From Gammaproteobacteria bacterium (GTDB lineage: Bacteria > Pseudomonadota > Gammaproteobacteria > Xanthomonadales > SZUA-36): a stretch of DNA of 64,000 nucleotides. The first letter of the stretch is position 1, and each line of letters opens with the position of its first letter. Location of the stretch: contig JAJRUM010000059.1 in assembly GCA_024277815.1 (NCBI GenBank), positions 1 to 64,000 on the forward strand. Reading direction: 5' to 3'. The notes under the pieces were generated by a model, which was not told the origin of the DNA, searched no databases, and saw only the letters and a program-made list of their open reading frames with translations. This document shows positions 9,827 through 18,641 of this stretch, piece after piece. A program made the position numbers and the translations under genes.

Positions 9827-10468
9827 CTAGTTTCCGGACTGGTCCAGGCTGAATTCAATAACCTGGGTAGCGGGGCGGTCAACGGCAACCCCATCAATGA
9901 CACGGGGCTTGAACTTCCATTTCAGAATAGCCCGGACGGCTTCCCGGTTGAACACCCGTGGCGGTTTGGCATCAATGACCCGTGGATCCCTCACTGTACC
10001 AATTGCGGTAATCGTGAATGACACTTGCACCCAGCCTTCAAGGCCCTGCATAGCGGCATCACGGGGATACATGGGGCGAATAACAACAATTGGAATAATG
10101 TCACCCTCTTCCGTTTTGTCCACTGAGGCGAAATTACCGATAAACATGCCTTCACCACCCGACATTGGAACGTCAAGGTTGGGTAAATCCAGTTTTGGCA
10201 TGTTCTGCACGGTCTGATCCATCTTAGACACCTGCATTTTCGGCGGTGGTGGTGGATTCTTTGGCGGCGGCGGTTTCTTGGGAATACGCCGGTTCTTGGT
10301 CATTACCTCATCCGGAATATCAACCGGGCCGAAATGTATGCCGGCGATGGCTTCCATCTCCTCATTGTTGCTGCCGCCGGAGGAGATCAATTTGAACATA
10401 AACAGGAACAAACCGAAGGTAACACCAACAGCGAGGATCGCAGCAATCAGGCTTCTGTATCTATTCAT
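9827..10468 (-). CDS. tonB: Energy transducer TonB (TonB2 type)
   Basis: 213 aa. N-terminal membrane anchor (AAILAVGVTFGLFLFMFKLI), a short Pro/Lys-rich periplasmic spacer (RRIPKKPPPPKNPPPPPK) and a C-terminal TonB domain (YPRDAAMQGLEGWVQVSFTI, then PRVFNREAVRAILKWKF). The short proline region resembles TonB2 rather than classical TonB. It transmits proton-motive force from ExbB/ExbD to outer-membrane TonB-dependent receptors. It lies between exbD (9 nt gap) and the TPR gene (3 nt gap). Confidence 0.93.
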   Translation of the reverse strand: MNRYRSLIAAILAVGVTFGLFLFMFKLISSGGSNNEEMEAIAGIHFGPVDIPDEVMTKNRRIPKKPPPPKNPPPPPKMQVSKMDQTVQNMPKLDLPNLDVPMSGGEGMFIGNFASVDKTEEGDIIPIVVIRPMYPRDAAMQGLEGWVQVSFTITAIGTVRDPRVIDAKPPRVFNREAVRAILKWKFKPRVIDGVAVDRPATQVIEFSLDQSGN

Positions 10469-10477
10469 TGTTTCAGA

Positions 10478-10882
10478 TCACCCGCCGGGATTTTCAGCAG
10501 AAATAGCAATACCCTGGACCCCGGCCTGCTTGACCTGGTCCATGACCTGCGTGACGGTGCCAATCCTTGAGTCCTTGTCTGCAACGATAACCACGCTGCC
10601 CTTCGGATTCTCAGCCTTGGCCTGCTCCACCATCGAACGTACTTCGCGCAATTCGATCAGTCGTTTGCTCATCCATATATCATCATTTGATTTGATACCG
10701 ATCAGGATGGTGCCGTTGCGCAGCGCGATTGCCTGCTCAGCTTCCGGTTTGACAATGGTCGCACCGGTTTCCTTGGTAAAAGAGGTCGTAACGATAAAGA
10801 AGATCAACATAATGAAAACAATATCCAGCATCGGCGTGATATTGATTTCTGCATCTTCAGTATGCGCATGTCTTCTAGCCAT
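10478..10882 (-). CDS. exbD: Biopolymer transporter ExbD
   Basis: 134 aa with a single N-terminal transmembrane helix carrying the proton-channel Asp in NITPMLDIVFIMLIFFIV, followed by a periplasmic domain. It partners ExbB in the proton-driven motor that energises TonB. Operon position directly upstream of tonB, downstream of exbB. Length is standard for the ExbD2 type. Confidence 0.94.
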   Translation of the reverse strand: MARRHAHTEDAEINITPMLDIVFIMLIFFIVTTSFTKETGATIVKPEAEQAIALRNGTILIGIKSNDDIWMSKRLIELREVRSMVEQAKAENPKGSVVIVADKDSRIGTVTQVMDQVKQAGVQGIAISAENPGG

Positions 10883-10936
10883 GCAAAACGTCCTCGTGTC
10901 CTTTGATTAACCGGTACACCCGGGTGAGCGTTACCA

Positions 10937-11461
10937 TCAGTGAGCCTGCAGCAAGTCGCCGAGCTCTTCAGTTTCGGTCGTCGCTTTATGATCGAGCCAG
11001 GTGCCAAAATACACCCCGGACAACGCGGCCACCATGCCTGCCATGGTCGGCACAGTCGCCATCGACACGCCCGCGGCCATAGCCCGGGCATTACTGGTGC
11101 CTGCGTAGGTCATCACATCAAACACGCTAACCATTCCGGTAACTGTTCCCATCAACCCCAACAAGGGGCAAATCGCAATCAGCGCCTTGATCAACCCAAT
11201 ATTTTGCTTCAGCGCCAGCGAAGTTTTGGAAATCATCTCCTCACGAATGCGTTTAGCGTACCAGGAGTGCGTATCAGCACGCGCTTCCCAGGCACCGACA
11301 ATCGCCCTTTTCTCTGCGGGGTGGACGCGATAGAAATACCACAGACGCTCGAGAATAAATGTCCACATCAGGAACAGCACAAACATGATCCCGTAGAGGA
11401 CATCACCCCCCAACTCCAGAAAACCCCGGATGGAGTTTATGGCGTCATAAAACCAGATCAT
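10937..11461 (-). CDS. exbB: MotA/TolQ/ExbB-family proton channel protein (ExbB2)
   Basis: 174 aa with three membrane segments (near residues 20-40, 92-115 and 134-155) and the conserved glycine-rich proton channel signature CPLLGLMGTVTGMVSVFDVM. The short form without an N-terminal periplasmic extension matches ExbB2 of TonB2 systems. Its ATG overlaps the ttpC stop (ATGA), so translation is coupled. The gap to exbD is 54 nt. Confidence 0.92.
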   Translation of the reverse strand: MIWFYDAINSIRGFLELGGDVLYGIMFVLFLMWTFILERLWYFYRVHPAEKRAIVGAWEARADTHSWYAKRIREEMISKTSLALKQNIGLIKALIAICPLLGLMGTVTGMVSVFDVMTYAGTSNARAMAAGVSMATVPTMAGMVAALSGVYFGTWLDHKATTETEELGDLLQAH

Positions 11462-12804
11462 CCATTGCGCTCCGCGAGCCTGGCGATAATTCCGGCTGCC
11501 TGTTCTTCAAGTATCTGGATCAGTGCCTTACTCTTACCCTGCAGGAAGGCATGCAATATTGTCAGCGGAATGGCAACAACAAGGCCCAGCACAGTGGTCA
11601 CCAGGGCCGTTGAAATACCACCCGCCATCATGCGAGGATCACCCGTACCAAACAGCGTGATCATCTGGAAGGTTGCGATCATGCCGACCACCGTACCCAA
11701 CAGGCCCAGCAAAGGTGCGACTACATAAAGCACCTTGATGAAGCTCAGGCCGGTTTCCAGCGGCGCTGACTCACGCAGAATGGCTTCATCCAGCTTCAGC
11801 TCCAGCGTCTCGATATCCGTTTCAGTGTTATCGGTGTAAATAGCCATGACACGGCCCAGCGGGTTGCCCTTGTCGGCATTTTGACTCTTCAGCTGCCGGC
11901 CCATCCTCGCACCAGTGGTGTAAAGCACGAGGGCTTTCCACAGACACAGCAACAAGCCGAGAATGCCGACACCGATGATCACGTAGCCAACAGGACCGCC
12001 ATCTTCTTTAACCCGTTCGATAGGTGTTTTGCTCTGCACCACCGCGCGCAGAATCTGGCCGCGGGTGAAATCAACTGCCATCGCAACCGTTTGCCCCGGA
12101 GCCGCATTTTGCAGGTCGGAGGCCATGGAGGCGAAACGGGCGGCTGGCTGGCGGGCCAACTCAATCAGGTTCTTGGTGCTCTTGGATGAGTCCCAATCGA
12201 GGAAGCTGCCGTTTGTAACCGCGTTGAATACACCAACACGTACAACTTCCAGGTTTTCTTTGGCGCCATTGGCGCGCTCAACTTCGGCATGGAATTTGAC
12301 CACCTTCCCGGATTCGGCAATTTCAGTCACCATTCTCGACCAGACGGTGCGCAACTCCTGCACATTCGGCAGTGCTTTACGTTGAGCCAGCTCGGATAAA
12401 AATACATCACGCCCCTGGTACTGAGCGGAAACCATGGAGTCATTCAAAGCAGCCTGGATATCACCCGAAGCCTGCCTGACAATACCGAACAGCTCTCCCA
12501 GATTGCCCATGCGCTCTTGCAGAACAGTCGTCAACTCGGCCAGTTCACGTTCCAGCCGGTCATAGGCTGACTTCAGGTCATCACTGCGTTTTTCTTCACG
12601 TTTAAGCTCAGCTTTGGCCTGTGCAAGCAGGTTACGCTGATTATTTCTGTCGCGCAGAAACTCAGCTTCCCGCTGCTGGTTGATCTTGCCTTCGCTATGG
12701 GCTGCCTGGCGGACTATTTCTGCCAGCTCATCGAGTGTTTGCGCATTGGCAAAGCCTGACGCCATCAACATAGCGACACTGATTATGATGCTCATCTTTT
12801 TCAT
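11458..12804 (-). CDS. TtpC-like MotA/TolQ/ExbB proton channel family protein
   Basis: 448 aa. A signal sequence (MSIIISVAMLMASGFANA) is followed by a long periplasmic region that is strongly charged and coiled-coil-like (about residues 35-105, with many Lys/Glu/Arg/Leu). A transmembrane helix comes next (VGYVIIGVGILGLLLCLWKALVLY), then a C-terminal ExbB-like module with APLLGLLGTVVGMIATF and a last helix ALVTTVLGLVVAIPL. This architecture is that of TtpC, the extra component required by Vibrio-type TonB2 systems, where it bridges the inner-membrane motor to the transducer. It overlaps both neighbours by ATGA. The symbol ttpC is used only in Vibrio-type literature, so I leave it blank. Confidence 0.87.
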   Translation of the reverse strand: MKKMSIIISVAMLMASGFANAQTLDELAEIVRQAAHSEGKINQQREAEFLRDRNNQRNLLAQAKAELKREEKRSDDLKSAYDRLERELAELTTVLQERMGNLGELFGIVRQASGDIQAALNDSMVSAQYQGRDVFLSELAQRKALPNVQELRTVWSRMVTEIAESGKVVKFHAEVERANGAKENLEVVRVGVFNAVTNGSFLDWDSSKSTKNLIELARQPAARFASMASDLQNAAPGQTVAMAVDFTRGQILRAVVQSKTPIERVKEDGGPVGYVIIGVGILGLLLCLWKALVLYTTGARMGRQLKSQNADKGNPLGRVMAIYTDNTETDIETLELKLDEAILRESAPLETGLSFIKVLYVVAPLLGLLGTVVGMIATFQMITLFGTGDPRMMAGGISTALVTTVLGLVVAIPLTILHAFLQGKSKALIQILEEQAAGIIARLAERNG

Positions 12805-13577
12805 TTTGCTACCTCCGCGCCGGGTACAGGGAGCATCACGAGGTTCGGAGCTTTCTCATTTTTGGCGATCGCCAGGCCTTCCTTGACTTCGGACCGGTAA
12901 ATATCTGGCAAGTCCTCGTACTGCCGGGTCGCGGGATTAAACCAGCCAGTGGTCACCTGATCACTGGTTTGATAAATCAACAAAGTACGGCCAACACGAA
13001 GAAAATCGACCGTCTGGCCGGTTGAGGGTAGTGGCGCCGAATAGGCTTCGGTGGTACGCCCATACTCAAGTTCACCCTGATAGGCTTCCATAACCCGTCG
13101 GTATTTTTCCGAAGCAGTGACGTCGGCCTGGTCCATCATGTCGGCGAGGCGCAGAACCCGTGCGCGACGTTCTTCGAGTCGGAACGGCATATCGCTCTCG
13201 ATCATCTTGCCCAGCGTATCAATCATCTCCAGCATCAGAGGAATAACACCCCGGTTGGTTGCCTCCAGGCCCGCCAACTGGTCATTAATGGAAACTACTT
13301 CCGCACGCTGATCCATCACAACCTTCTCAAGGTTGTCGTTATAAATCTTCAGACTTTCCGTCTCACGGACAACGGCACGGTACTCAGAAAGCAAGTCAGC
13401 AGTCTGCTGAGCAAGGCGTGTCACGCGTTTCTGGGAGCTTGATGCAGCCTGGTTAATGCCAGTTTCGGTTTTCACCGTAGAGCTGAGTACCTGGGCATGT
13501 GCGCCGGACAGCAACAGCAGCATGACCATGGCGCCAGTTAGCAGACCTGAGATATGTCGAAAAAATTTGTTGGGCAT
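12801..13577 (-). CDS. DUF3450 family exported protein, first gene of the TonB2/TtpC operon
   Basis: 258 aa from the MPNKFFRH start. A signal peptide (LLTGAMVMLLLLSGAHA) is followed by a long coiled-coil segment (about residues 45-130, SQKRVTRLAQQTADLLSEYRA and onward) and a C-terminal domain with DFLRVGRTLLIYQTSDQ, characteristic of DUF3450. This family heads TtpC-type TonB operons; its molecular role is unknown. The longest open frame reaches 13739, but the extra residues before the signal peptide look non-native, so 13577 was chosen. The stop overlaps the TtpC-like gene start (ATGA). Confidence 0.85.
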   Translation of the reverse strand: MPNKFFRHISGLLTGAMVMLLLLSGAHAQVLSSTVKTETGINQAASSSQKRVTRLAQQTADLLSEYRAVVRETESLKIYNDNLEKVVMDQRAEVVSINDQLAGLEATNRGVIPLMLEMIDTLGKMIESDMPFRLEERRARVLRLADMMDQADVTASEKYRRVMEAYQGELEYGRTTEAYSAPLPSTGQTVDFLRVGRTLLIYQTSDQVTTGWFNPATRQYEDLPDIYRSEVKEGLAIAKNEKAPNLVMLPVPGAEVAK

Positions 13578-13898
13578 TTGCCTGTTTCCAGTTTGGTTGG
13601 TTCGAAGAGTATTCGAATTCAATAACACAAGTTCAATGGCACATTTAGTTCCATTCCCGAAATTCGGGCGGCTCAGGATAACCGAAGGCTGTACGTTGCG
13701 CCACAAAACCGCAACATTTTTTAGCAACAAACCTCTCAAGTTGTTCCTGGCATCAACGCAAACCCGATACTCTATTCACCCAGCAGGGTGGTGACGCCGA
13801 TAGTATATGAATGATAATAGCAGAATATTTTTCACCCAAGGTCATGGCATAATAAATTCCCGACTGTGCCACAGGCTCTGGAGTGTTGGCTTCCGGAC
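13578..13898. other. Divergent intergenic region upstream of the TonB2 operon and the RDD gene
   Basis: About 320 nt without a credible gene; the open frames here are extensions of DUF3450 or of the RDD gene. It must hold the promoter of the TonB2 operon. The only recognisable element is AATGATAAT at 13810-13818, which matches the left half of the 19-bp Fur consensus but not the right half. No terminator is visible. Confidence 0.5.
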
Positions 13899-14357
13899 AT
13901 GACAGGAATAACTGTGCAATCAATTCCAACAGATAAACCACAGTCAACAGTGGCGTATTGCTCCTTCATGCGCCGCCTGCTGGTGATACTGTATGACACT
14001 GTCATTCTGTTCGGCCTGCTAATGCTGGGCTCGGCACTTGCGCTACCTATTGGCGAACCCCAGAAGATCGCTTTCCAGGACCCCTGGTTTACGCTCTGGT
14101 TATGGCTGGTTTGCTTTGCCTACCTCGGTGGTTGCTGGCATTACGGCGGCATGACTGTCGGTATGCGGGCCTGGAAAGTCAGGCTGATCAGCGCTGAAGC
14201 CGGGAAAATTTCCTGGCCCCGGTGCCTGCTGCGATGCCTGGTTGGCACCCTGTCACTGGCCGCACTCGGACTGGGCATCGCCTGGTCACTATTTGATCGT
14301 AAGAACCGCAGTTGGCACGATCTTGCCGCCCACACCCTGTTGATCAAGACAGACTAG
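13899..14357 (+). CDS. RDD-family membrane protein
   Basis: 152 aa from this start. The RDD signature is present: RRLLVILYDTVILFGLLML (first helix with the Arg and Asp), a second helix WLWLVCFAYLGGCW, then GGMTVGMRAWKVRLISAEAG, a third helix and the closing DRKNRSWHDLAAHTLLIK. RDD proteins are small inner-membrane proteins, some acting as antiporters or accessory factors; the role here is unknown. No strong ribosome-binding site marks the start. Alternatives are at 13866 (longer) and 13968 (MRRLL). It is convergent with lptG. Confidence 0.8.
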   Translation: MTGITVQSIPTDKPQSTVAYCSFMRRLLVILYDTVILFGLLMLGSALALPIGEPQKIAFQDPWFTLWLWLVCFAYLGGCWHYGGMTVGMRAWKVRLISAEAGKISWPRCLLRCLVGTLSLAALGLGIAWSLFDRKNRSWHDLAAHTLLIKTD

Positions 14358-14383
14358 CAACCTGCCGACCCGGGCCTGGAATT

Positions 14384-15469
14384 TCAGACCGAGCGTCGCA
14401 GGAAGATGACTGCTACCACCGTAAGCAGGACAGACGGCAGTAAGGTACTGAGTGCAATAGGCAGTGCGTAGGCGGCCGCCAGATTTTGTGCAGCACCATT
14501 GATTAACATAAACAATCCACCCAGCGTCATGCCGATAAAAAGCCTCGACCCAAGATTGTGATGCCGCGAAGAACCAAACACAAACGGCATACCCGCCAGC
14601 ACCAACGCGATAATAACAAACGGATAAAAGACTTTTTCCCAAAAAGCCGACCTGTAAACCTGATCATCCAGGCCATTGCTCTGCATGTACTCCAACTGGT
14701 CCCAGAGTACCCGCAAGGACATGTAAGACGGACGCGTAACAGCCGACTCCAGCAATTCCGGTTTGACACCCGAGTTCCACGGCGCTCTGTCAACGTAGGT
14801 TGGTGCAATGCCGGAGGGACTGATGTCCGCCTGGTAAACATTTTCCAGCGTCCACTGGTCACCGTCAAAAAAGGCACTTTCCGCGTGAGTGATTTTTTTT
14901 AGCCCCGCAAACCCATCAAAGTTGTAGATATCCACCTTCTGAAAGCTGATCGACTGGCCACCACGATCCGCAGTCAGTATCGGCCGCCTTATATTTACAA
15001 TGTTATTTCCGTCCCGCATCCACATGCCCGTTGGCCCACCGATCACCACCTGCCCGACAAGCTGACTTAGGCGGTAGGCCCGTGCCTGTTGCTCTGCACC
15101 GGGTGCAACCCACTCACCCATCATCATCACCGGAATTGTCACCAGCAGTGCACCCGCCATACCCGCAGCTGCAAGCCTGAGGCGTGATACGCCAGCGGTC
15201 CGGAAAGCCACCAACTCATTGGCGCTGGCGAGACTGCCAATCCCTAACAAGGAACCCAACGTCGCCGATACCGGGAAAATCTGGTACGCCGCCCTTGGCC
15301 CGGTCTGCAGCACAAACCAGAAAACATCACTGGTGCCATAGTTGGCACTGGTATCACGCAGTTCACCCAACAGGCTGAACATCATCATCAGCAGGGTCAG
15401 GCTGACCCAGACCAGTAATATGCCAAGCACTGCTGCTTTGCCGATATACCTGTCAACCATCCTGATCAT
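14384..15469 (-). CDS. lptG: LPS export ABC transporter permease LptG
   Basis: 361 aa inner-membrane permease that with LptF and LptB extracts lipopolysaccharide from the inner membrane and passes it to LptC. It has the YjgP/YjgQ layout: two N-terminal helices, a periplasmic beta-jellyroll (about residues 120-255) and three or four C-terminal helices (VFYPFVIIALVLAGMPFVFG, LFIGMTLGGLFMLINGAAQNLA). The ANELVAFRTAGVS coupling helix is conserved. The start MIRMVDRYIGKAA was chosen because its ATG overlaps the lptF TGA (ATGA); the longer frame lies inside lptF. Confidence 0.94.
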   Translation of the reverse strand: MIRMVDRYIGKAAVLGILLVWVSLTLLMMMFSLLGELRDTSANYGTSDVFWFVLQTGPRAAYQIFPVSATLGSLLGIGSLASANELVAFRTAGVSRLRLAAAGMAGALLVTIPVMMMGEWVAPGAEQQARAYRLSQLVGQVVIGGPTGMWMRDGNNIVNIRRPILTADRGGQSISFQKVDIYNFDGFAGLKKITHAESAFFDGDQWTLENVYQADISPSGIAPTYVDRAPWNSGVKPELLESAVTRPSYMSLRVLWDQLEYMQSNGLDDQVYRSAFWEKVFYPFVIIALVLAGMPFVFGSSRHHNLGSRLFIGMTLGGLFMLINGAAQNLAAAYALPIALSTLLPSVLLTVVAVIFLRRSV

Positions 15470-16548
15470 CGTTGGGCCTTCACGGGTATTCTTCCCTGCC
15501 GGCGAATCCAGACAAAGCCAATGATCAGAAAAGTGATGTGTACCCACCACATACCAATCGTCGGCGGCAGTGCACCTTCAGCCACCCAGGCGCGGCACAG
15601 GTAAAGCATGTTGCCGTAGAGCAAATAGATCAATATGCCCAGGATCACTCTGCTTCCCCTGCCCTCACGGGGCGCCGAATGGGACAATGGAATGGCCAGC
15701 AAACCAAGAACTATGAGTGTAATGGCAGGCGCCAGGCGCCATTGCAATTCTGCAACAGACTCAGCATCGCCATCGGCCAGCAGTTCCGATGTTGGCTTCA
15801 TATCGATCTTGCTGCTTTTGCTTTTACGAAACTCAGGTTCCGGCAAGCGCAAGTCATTGCGGGCAAAGTTCAACACCCGCATATCAAGTCGGCCCGGGGC
15901 AAACTCCGTGACCTTACCCTCCTCGAGAATCAGGTAGCGATCACCGGTATCGCGATCCATCCAGTAAGCACCTCGTTTTGCAACCCATATCTGCTCTCTG
16001 ACCTGCTGACGTTGCTTGATGAATATATTCCGCAGGCTTTCACCGTCGTCCTCAATCGCCTCAGCATAGATCACCAGGTCGCCATGCCGAAGAACATGAA
16101 ACTTGCCGGGCTGCAAACCCCACACAGCGGCTGAGCGAAACGCCAGTTGCAGTTGCTCCTCAGCCATCCTTGCCGTGGTCGGGGTCACCGACAGGCCCAG
16201 CACAAGCAAAATGCCGGCCAGCGGCAGCACCAGGCTGAACAATGGCTTTATCAAGTGCTTCCAGCCAAAGCCACTGGATCGCATGACCGCCATTTCCTGA
16301 TCCTGATACAAGCGGCCCAGACCCCACATGATGGCGATAAACCCTGCCAGTGGAAATATGTTCCCGAGGGTCTCCGGCATATGAAAAAGTAACTGCATAG
16401 TCATCAACCCCACTGGCATCCGACCGTCAGCGATGTCATTGAGCATGTCTCCAATGAACGCACCAAGTAACACGATGATAAGAACTGTGCTGACAGCCAG
16501 CGATGTCCAGAACCACTCTCGCAATATATATTTTTGCAATATGCTCAA
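15466..16548 (-). CDS. lptF: LPS export ABC transporter permease LptF (TTG start)
   Basis: Partner permease of LptG in the LptB2FG transporter. It has YjgP/YjgQ topology with N-terminal helices, a periplasmic domain (about residues 125-270) and C-terminal helices (LAPAITLIVLGLLAIPLSH, GILIYLLYGNMLYL). The coupling segment YQDQEMAVMRSSGFG is conserved. The frame stays open to 16683, but homology begins at LSILQKYILREWF, which aligns with the first residues of E. coli LptF. A TTG at 16548 with GGATGAG six nt upstream is therefore the best start (360 aa). This leaves a 134-nt divergent promoter region with pepA instead of an overlap. Confidence 0.88.
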   Translation of the reverse strand: MSILQKYILREWFWTSLAVSTVLIIVLLGAFIGDMLNDIADGRMPVGLMTMQLLFHMPETLGNIFPLAGFIAIMWGLGRLYQDQEMAVMRSSGFGWKHLIKPLFSLVLPLAGILLVLGLSVTPTTARMAEEQLQLAFRSAAVWGLQPGKFHVLRHGDLVIYAEAIEDDGESLRNIFIKQRQQVREQIWVAKRGAYWMDRDTGDRYLILEEGKVTEFAPGRLDMRVLNFARNDLRLPEPEFRKSKSSKIDMKPTSELLADGDAESVAELQWRLAPAITLIVLGLLAIPLSHSAPREGRGSRVILGILIYLLYGNMLYLCRAWVAEGALPPTIGMWWVHITFLIIGFVWIRRQGRIPVKAQR

Positions 16549-16682
16549 ATCAAACTCATCCAGAGATCGGTTAACAGGCCCGTGGCTTATTATTGTAGAA
16601 TGCCTGACTCGCTGGCATTTTAGCAGCGAAAAGCTCGCTAACGACATTTTTAGGGTGAGGAATCCGGGAGGGACCCTGATCA

Positions 16683-18167
16683 ATGAAATTCACAATAAAT
16701 AATAATGCAATTACACAGATCAACACTGACTGCCTGGTTATAGGAGTATTTGAGGATACCTCACTGCAAACCTCCGCAGCGACTGTTAACCAGGCCTGTG
16801 AAGGTGCTCTACAAAAGCTGGTCGACAGCGGCGACATTGATACAGCCTGGAAACAGGCAACGCTTTTACACGGACTAGCCGGTATTACCGCGGCACGAAT
16901 CCTGGTGATGGGTTGCGGCGAGCCTGAAAAATTCAGCCCGGTACGCTTTGACGCAGTATGCGCTGTTGCCGGTGCTTTCTTGCGCGACCACGCCGCTGGT
17001 AACGCACATATCTGCCTGCATGACATGCAGACCGATGAGCGGGATACCCAATGGCGCCTCCGCCAGGCCGCCGTCGCGCTCGATCGTGCCAATTACAGGT
17101 ACACAGCGACCAAGGCTCCCAAAGCCCACGACTACGATCCACTTAGCCAGCTCACTTTTTCCAGCCTGACAGGTGATGATGAGTTTCCGGCAGCACTCAT
17201 CGACGCGCAGGGCATCGCCAAAGGTTACCTGCGCTCCAGAGAGCTCGGCAATTTGCCAGCCAATATCTGCACACCTGCGTACCTGGCAAAAACGGCTCGT
17301 GGTTTTGAAGCAAGTTACGAAAATGTCAGCGTGGAGATTCTCAAACGCAAAGAAATGGCCAGGTTAAAGATGTTGGCCTTGCTGGCCGTTGGCCAGGGCA
17401 GTGCGAACGGGCCGAGGCTGATCGTACTCAATTACAAGGGCAGAAATGACGCTAGCCGTCCGATCGTCCTGGTGGGTAAGGGCGTCACTTTTGACACCGG
17501 CGGTATTTCTCTGAAGCCGGGCATGCATATGGAACAGATGAAATTTGATATGGGCGGAGCGGCCAGCGTGCTGGGAGCATTCGAAGCCTGTGCGCATTTG
17601 CAGTTACCCATCAATCTGGTCGCCATCATTGCTGCAGCTGAAAACATGCCCGACGGGAAAGCCTATCGACCGGGTGACGTTTTGACTTCAATGTCTGGCC
17701 AGACCATCGAAGTTCACAATACCGACGCCGAGGGGCGCCTGGTTTTATGTGATGCCATGACCTATGGAAAGCGGTTCAAACCCGCCGCCATGATTGACGT
17801 CGCCACGCTTACCGGCGCTTGCGTTGTGGCCCTTGGCCATCACGCCTCTGCCCTCATGAGCAAACATGATGACCTTGCCGAAGAATTACTGCAAGCCGGC
17901 CAGGATGCCATAGACAGGGGGTGGAGGTTACCGCTCTGGGATGACTATCAGTCACAGCTGAAATCGCCGTTCGCCGACATGAAGAATGTCGGTGGCATGC
18001 CGGGCGGCAGCATTACTGCTGCCTGCTTCCTGTCACGCTTCGCAAGAGACCAGCGCTGGGCACATATTGACTGCGCGGGATCCACCTGGAAATGGGGTGG
18101 TGACGAAGGGTCAACCGGCAGGCCGGTTGGCCTGCTGACACAATACCTGATAAACCAGGCTCGTTAG
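16683..18167 (+). CDS. pepA: Leucyl aminopeptidase PepA
   Basis: Cytoplasmic hexameric M17 metalloaminopeptidase that removes N-terminal Leu and other residues from peptides. In enterobacteria it also acts as a DNA-binding accessory protein in Xer recombination and in carAB control. At 494 aa, the C-terminal domain holds the two-metal site: VGKGVTFDTGGISLKP, MKFDMGGAASVLG and the family signature NTDAEGRLVLCDAM. It is divergent from lptF, and followed by holC and valS in the standard gammaproteobacterial order. A hairpin covers its stop codon. Confidence 0.96.
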   Translation: MKFTINNNAITQINTDCLVIGVFEDTSLQTSAATVNQACEGALQKLVDSGDIDTAWKQATLLHGLAGITAARILVMGCGEPEKFSPVRFDAVCAVAGAFLRDHAAGNAHICLHDMQTDERDTQWRLRQAAVALDRANYRYTATKAPKAHDYDPLSQLTFSSLTGDDEFPAALIDAQGIAKGYLRSRELGNLPANICTPAYLAKTARGFEASYENVSVEILKRKEMARLKMLALLAVGQGSANGPRLIVLNYKGRNDASRPIVLVGKGVTFDTGGISLKPGMHMEQMKFDMGGAASVLGAFEACAHLQLPINLVAIIAAAENMPDGKAYRPGDVLTSMSGQTIEVHNTDAEGRLVLCDAMTYGKRFKPAAMIDVATLTGACVVALGHHASALMSKHDDLAEELLQAGQDAIDRGWRLPLWDDYQSQLKSPFADMKNVGGMPGGSITAACFLSRFARDQRWAHIDCAGSTWKWGGDEGSTGRPVGLLTQYLINQAR

Positions 18168-18176
18168 GAGCCTGGT
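18154..18176 (+). other. Perfect 9-bp hairpin spanning the pepA stop codon
   Basis: ACCAGGCTC, loop GTTAG, GAGCCTGGT. The loop contains the pepA TAG. There is no following T tract, so it is not a simple terminator. The only GGAG upstream of holC is in the 3' arm, so the structure could affect holC translation. Confidence 0.5.
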
Positions 18177-18188
18177 CAAAGCCCAACC

Positions 18189-18641
18189 TTGCCCACCAAT
18201 ATTGCCAATTCCGAATCCTGCCAGGTTGATTTCTACCTGCTGACCAAAGCATCCCTGCAGGCTGGCCAGCTGGCTTGCCAGTTGGCCATGATGGTCTGGG
18301 AACAAAAACTGAGAAGCTACATTATTACAGCTTCCGATTCTGCAGCCAGGCAATTGAATGAGCAGATGTGGCGGGAACCGGATAAGCGGTTTTTACCCCA
18401 CAACACCCCAACAGATGTAAATTCAGACAAAGCTCCGGTTATTATCGGCACCCTTAAAGACTTGAACCCGACAGACGTGGTGATTAACCTTTGCCCGGAT
18501 GCGGTATCACAACCGGGAATCTACCAGCGAATTCTGGAAATTGTCCCTTATGCTGAAAGTGAGCGGCAGGCCTCCAGAATAAAATACAAGACCTATCGGG
18601 ATCTGGGCCTCAAACCCCGGACCAACGAGATAAACAAATAA
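18189..18641 (+). CDS. holC: DNA polymerase III chi subunit HolC
   Basis: Chi bridges single-strand-binding protein to the clamp loader through psi. The 150 aa product matches the chi layout: [21 protein letters not shown] at the start, [32 protein letters not shown] in the middle (compare the LDE.LW...FVPHN motif) and a C-terminal [22 protein letters not shown]. The start is TTG and no closer ATG exists; the nearest GGAG lies about 18 nt upstream, inside a hairpin. The stop overlaps the valS ATG (TAATG). Confidence 0.9.
   Translation: MPTNIANSESCQVDFYLLTKASLQAGQLACQLAMMVWEQKLRSYIITASDSAARQLNEQMWREPDKRFLPHNTPTDVNSDKAPVIIGTLKDLNPTDVVINLCPDAVSQPGIYQRILEIVPYAESERQASRIKYKTYRDLGLKPRTNEINK

Noticed and set aside
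10940-11728. Plus-strand frame of 262 codons
   Set aside because: Antisense shadow of exbB and the TtpC-like gene; no recognisable domain.
16549-16683. Longer lptF start at 16683
   Set aside because: Homology begins at LSILQKYILREWF and the extension would run into the pepA start.
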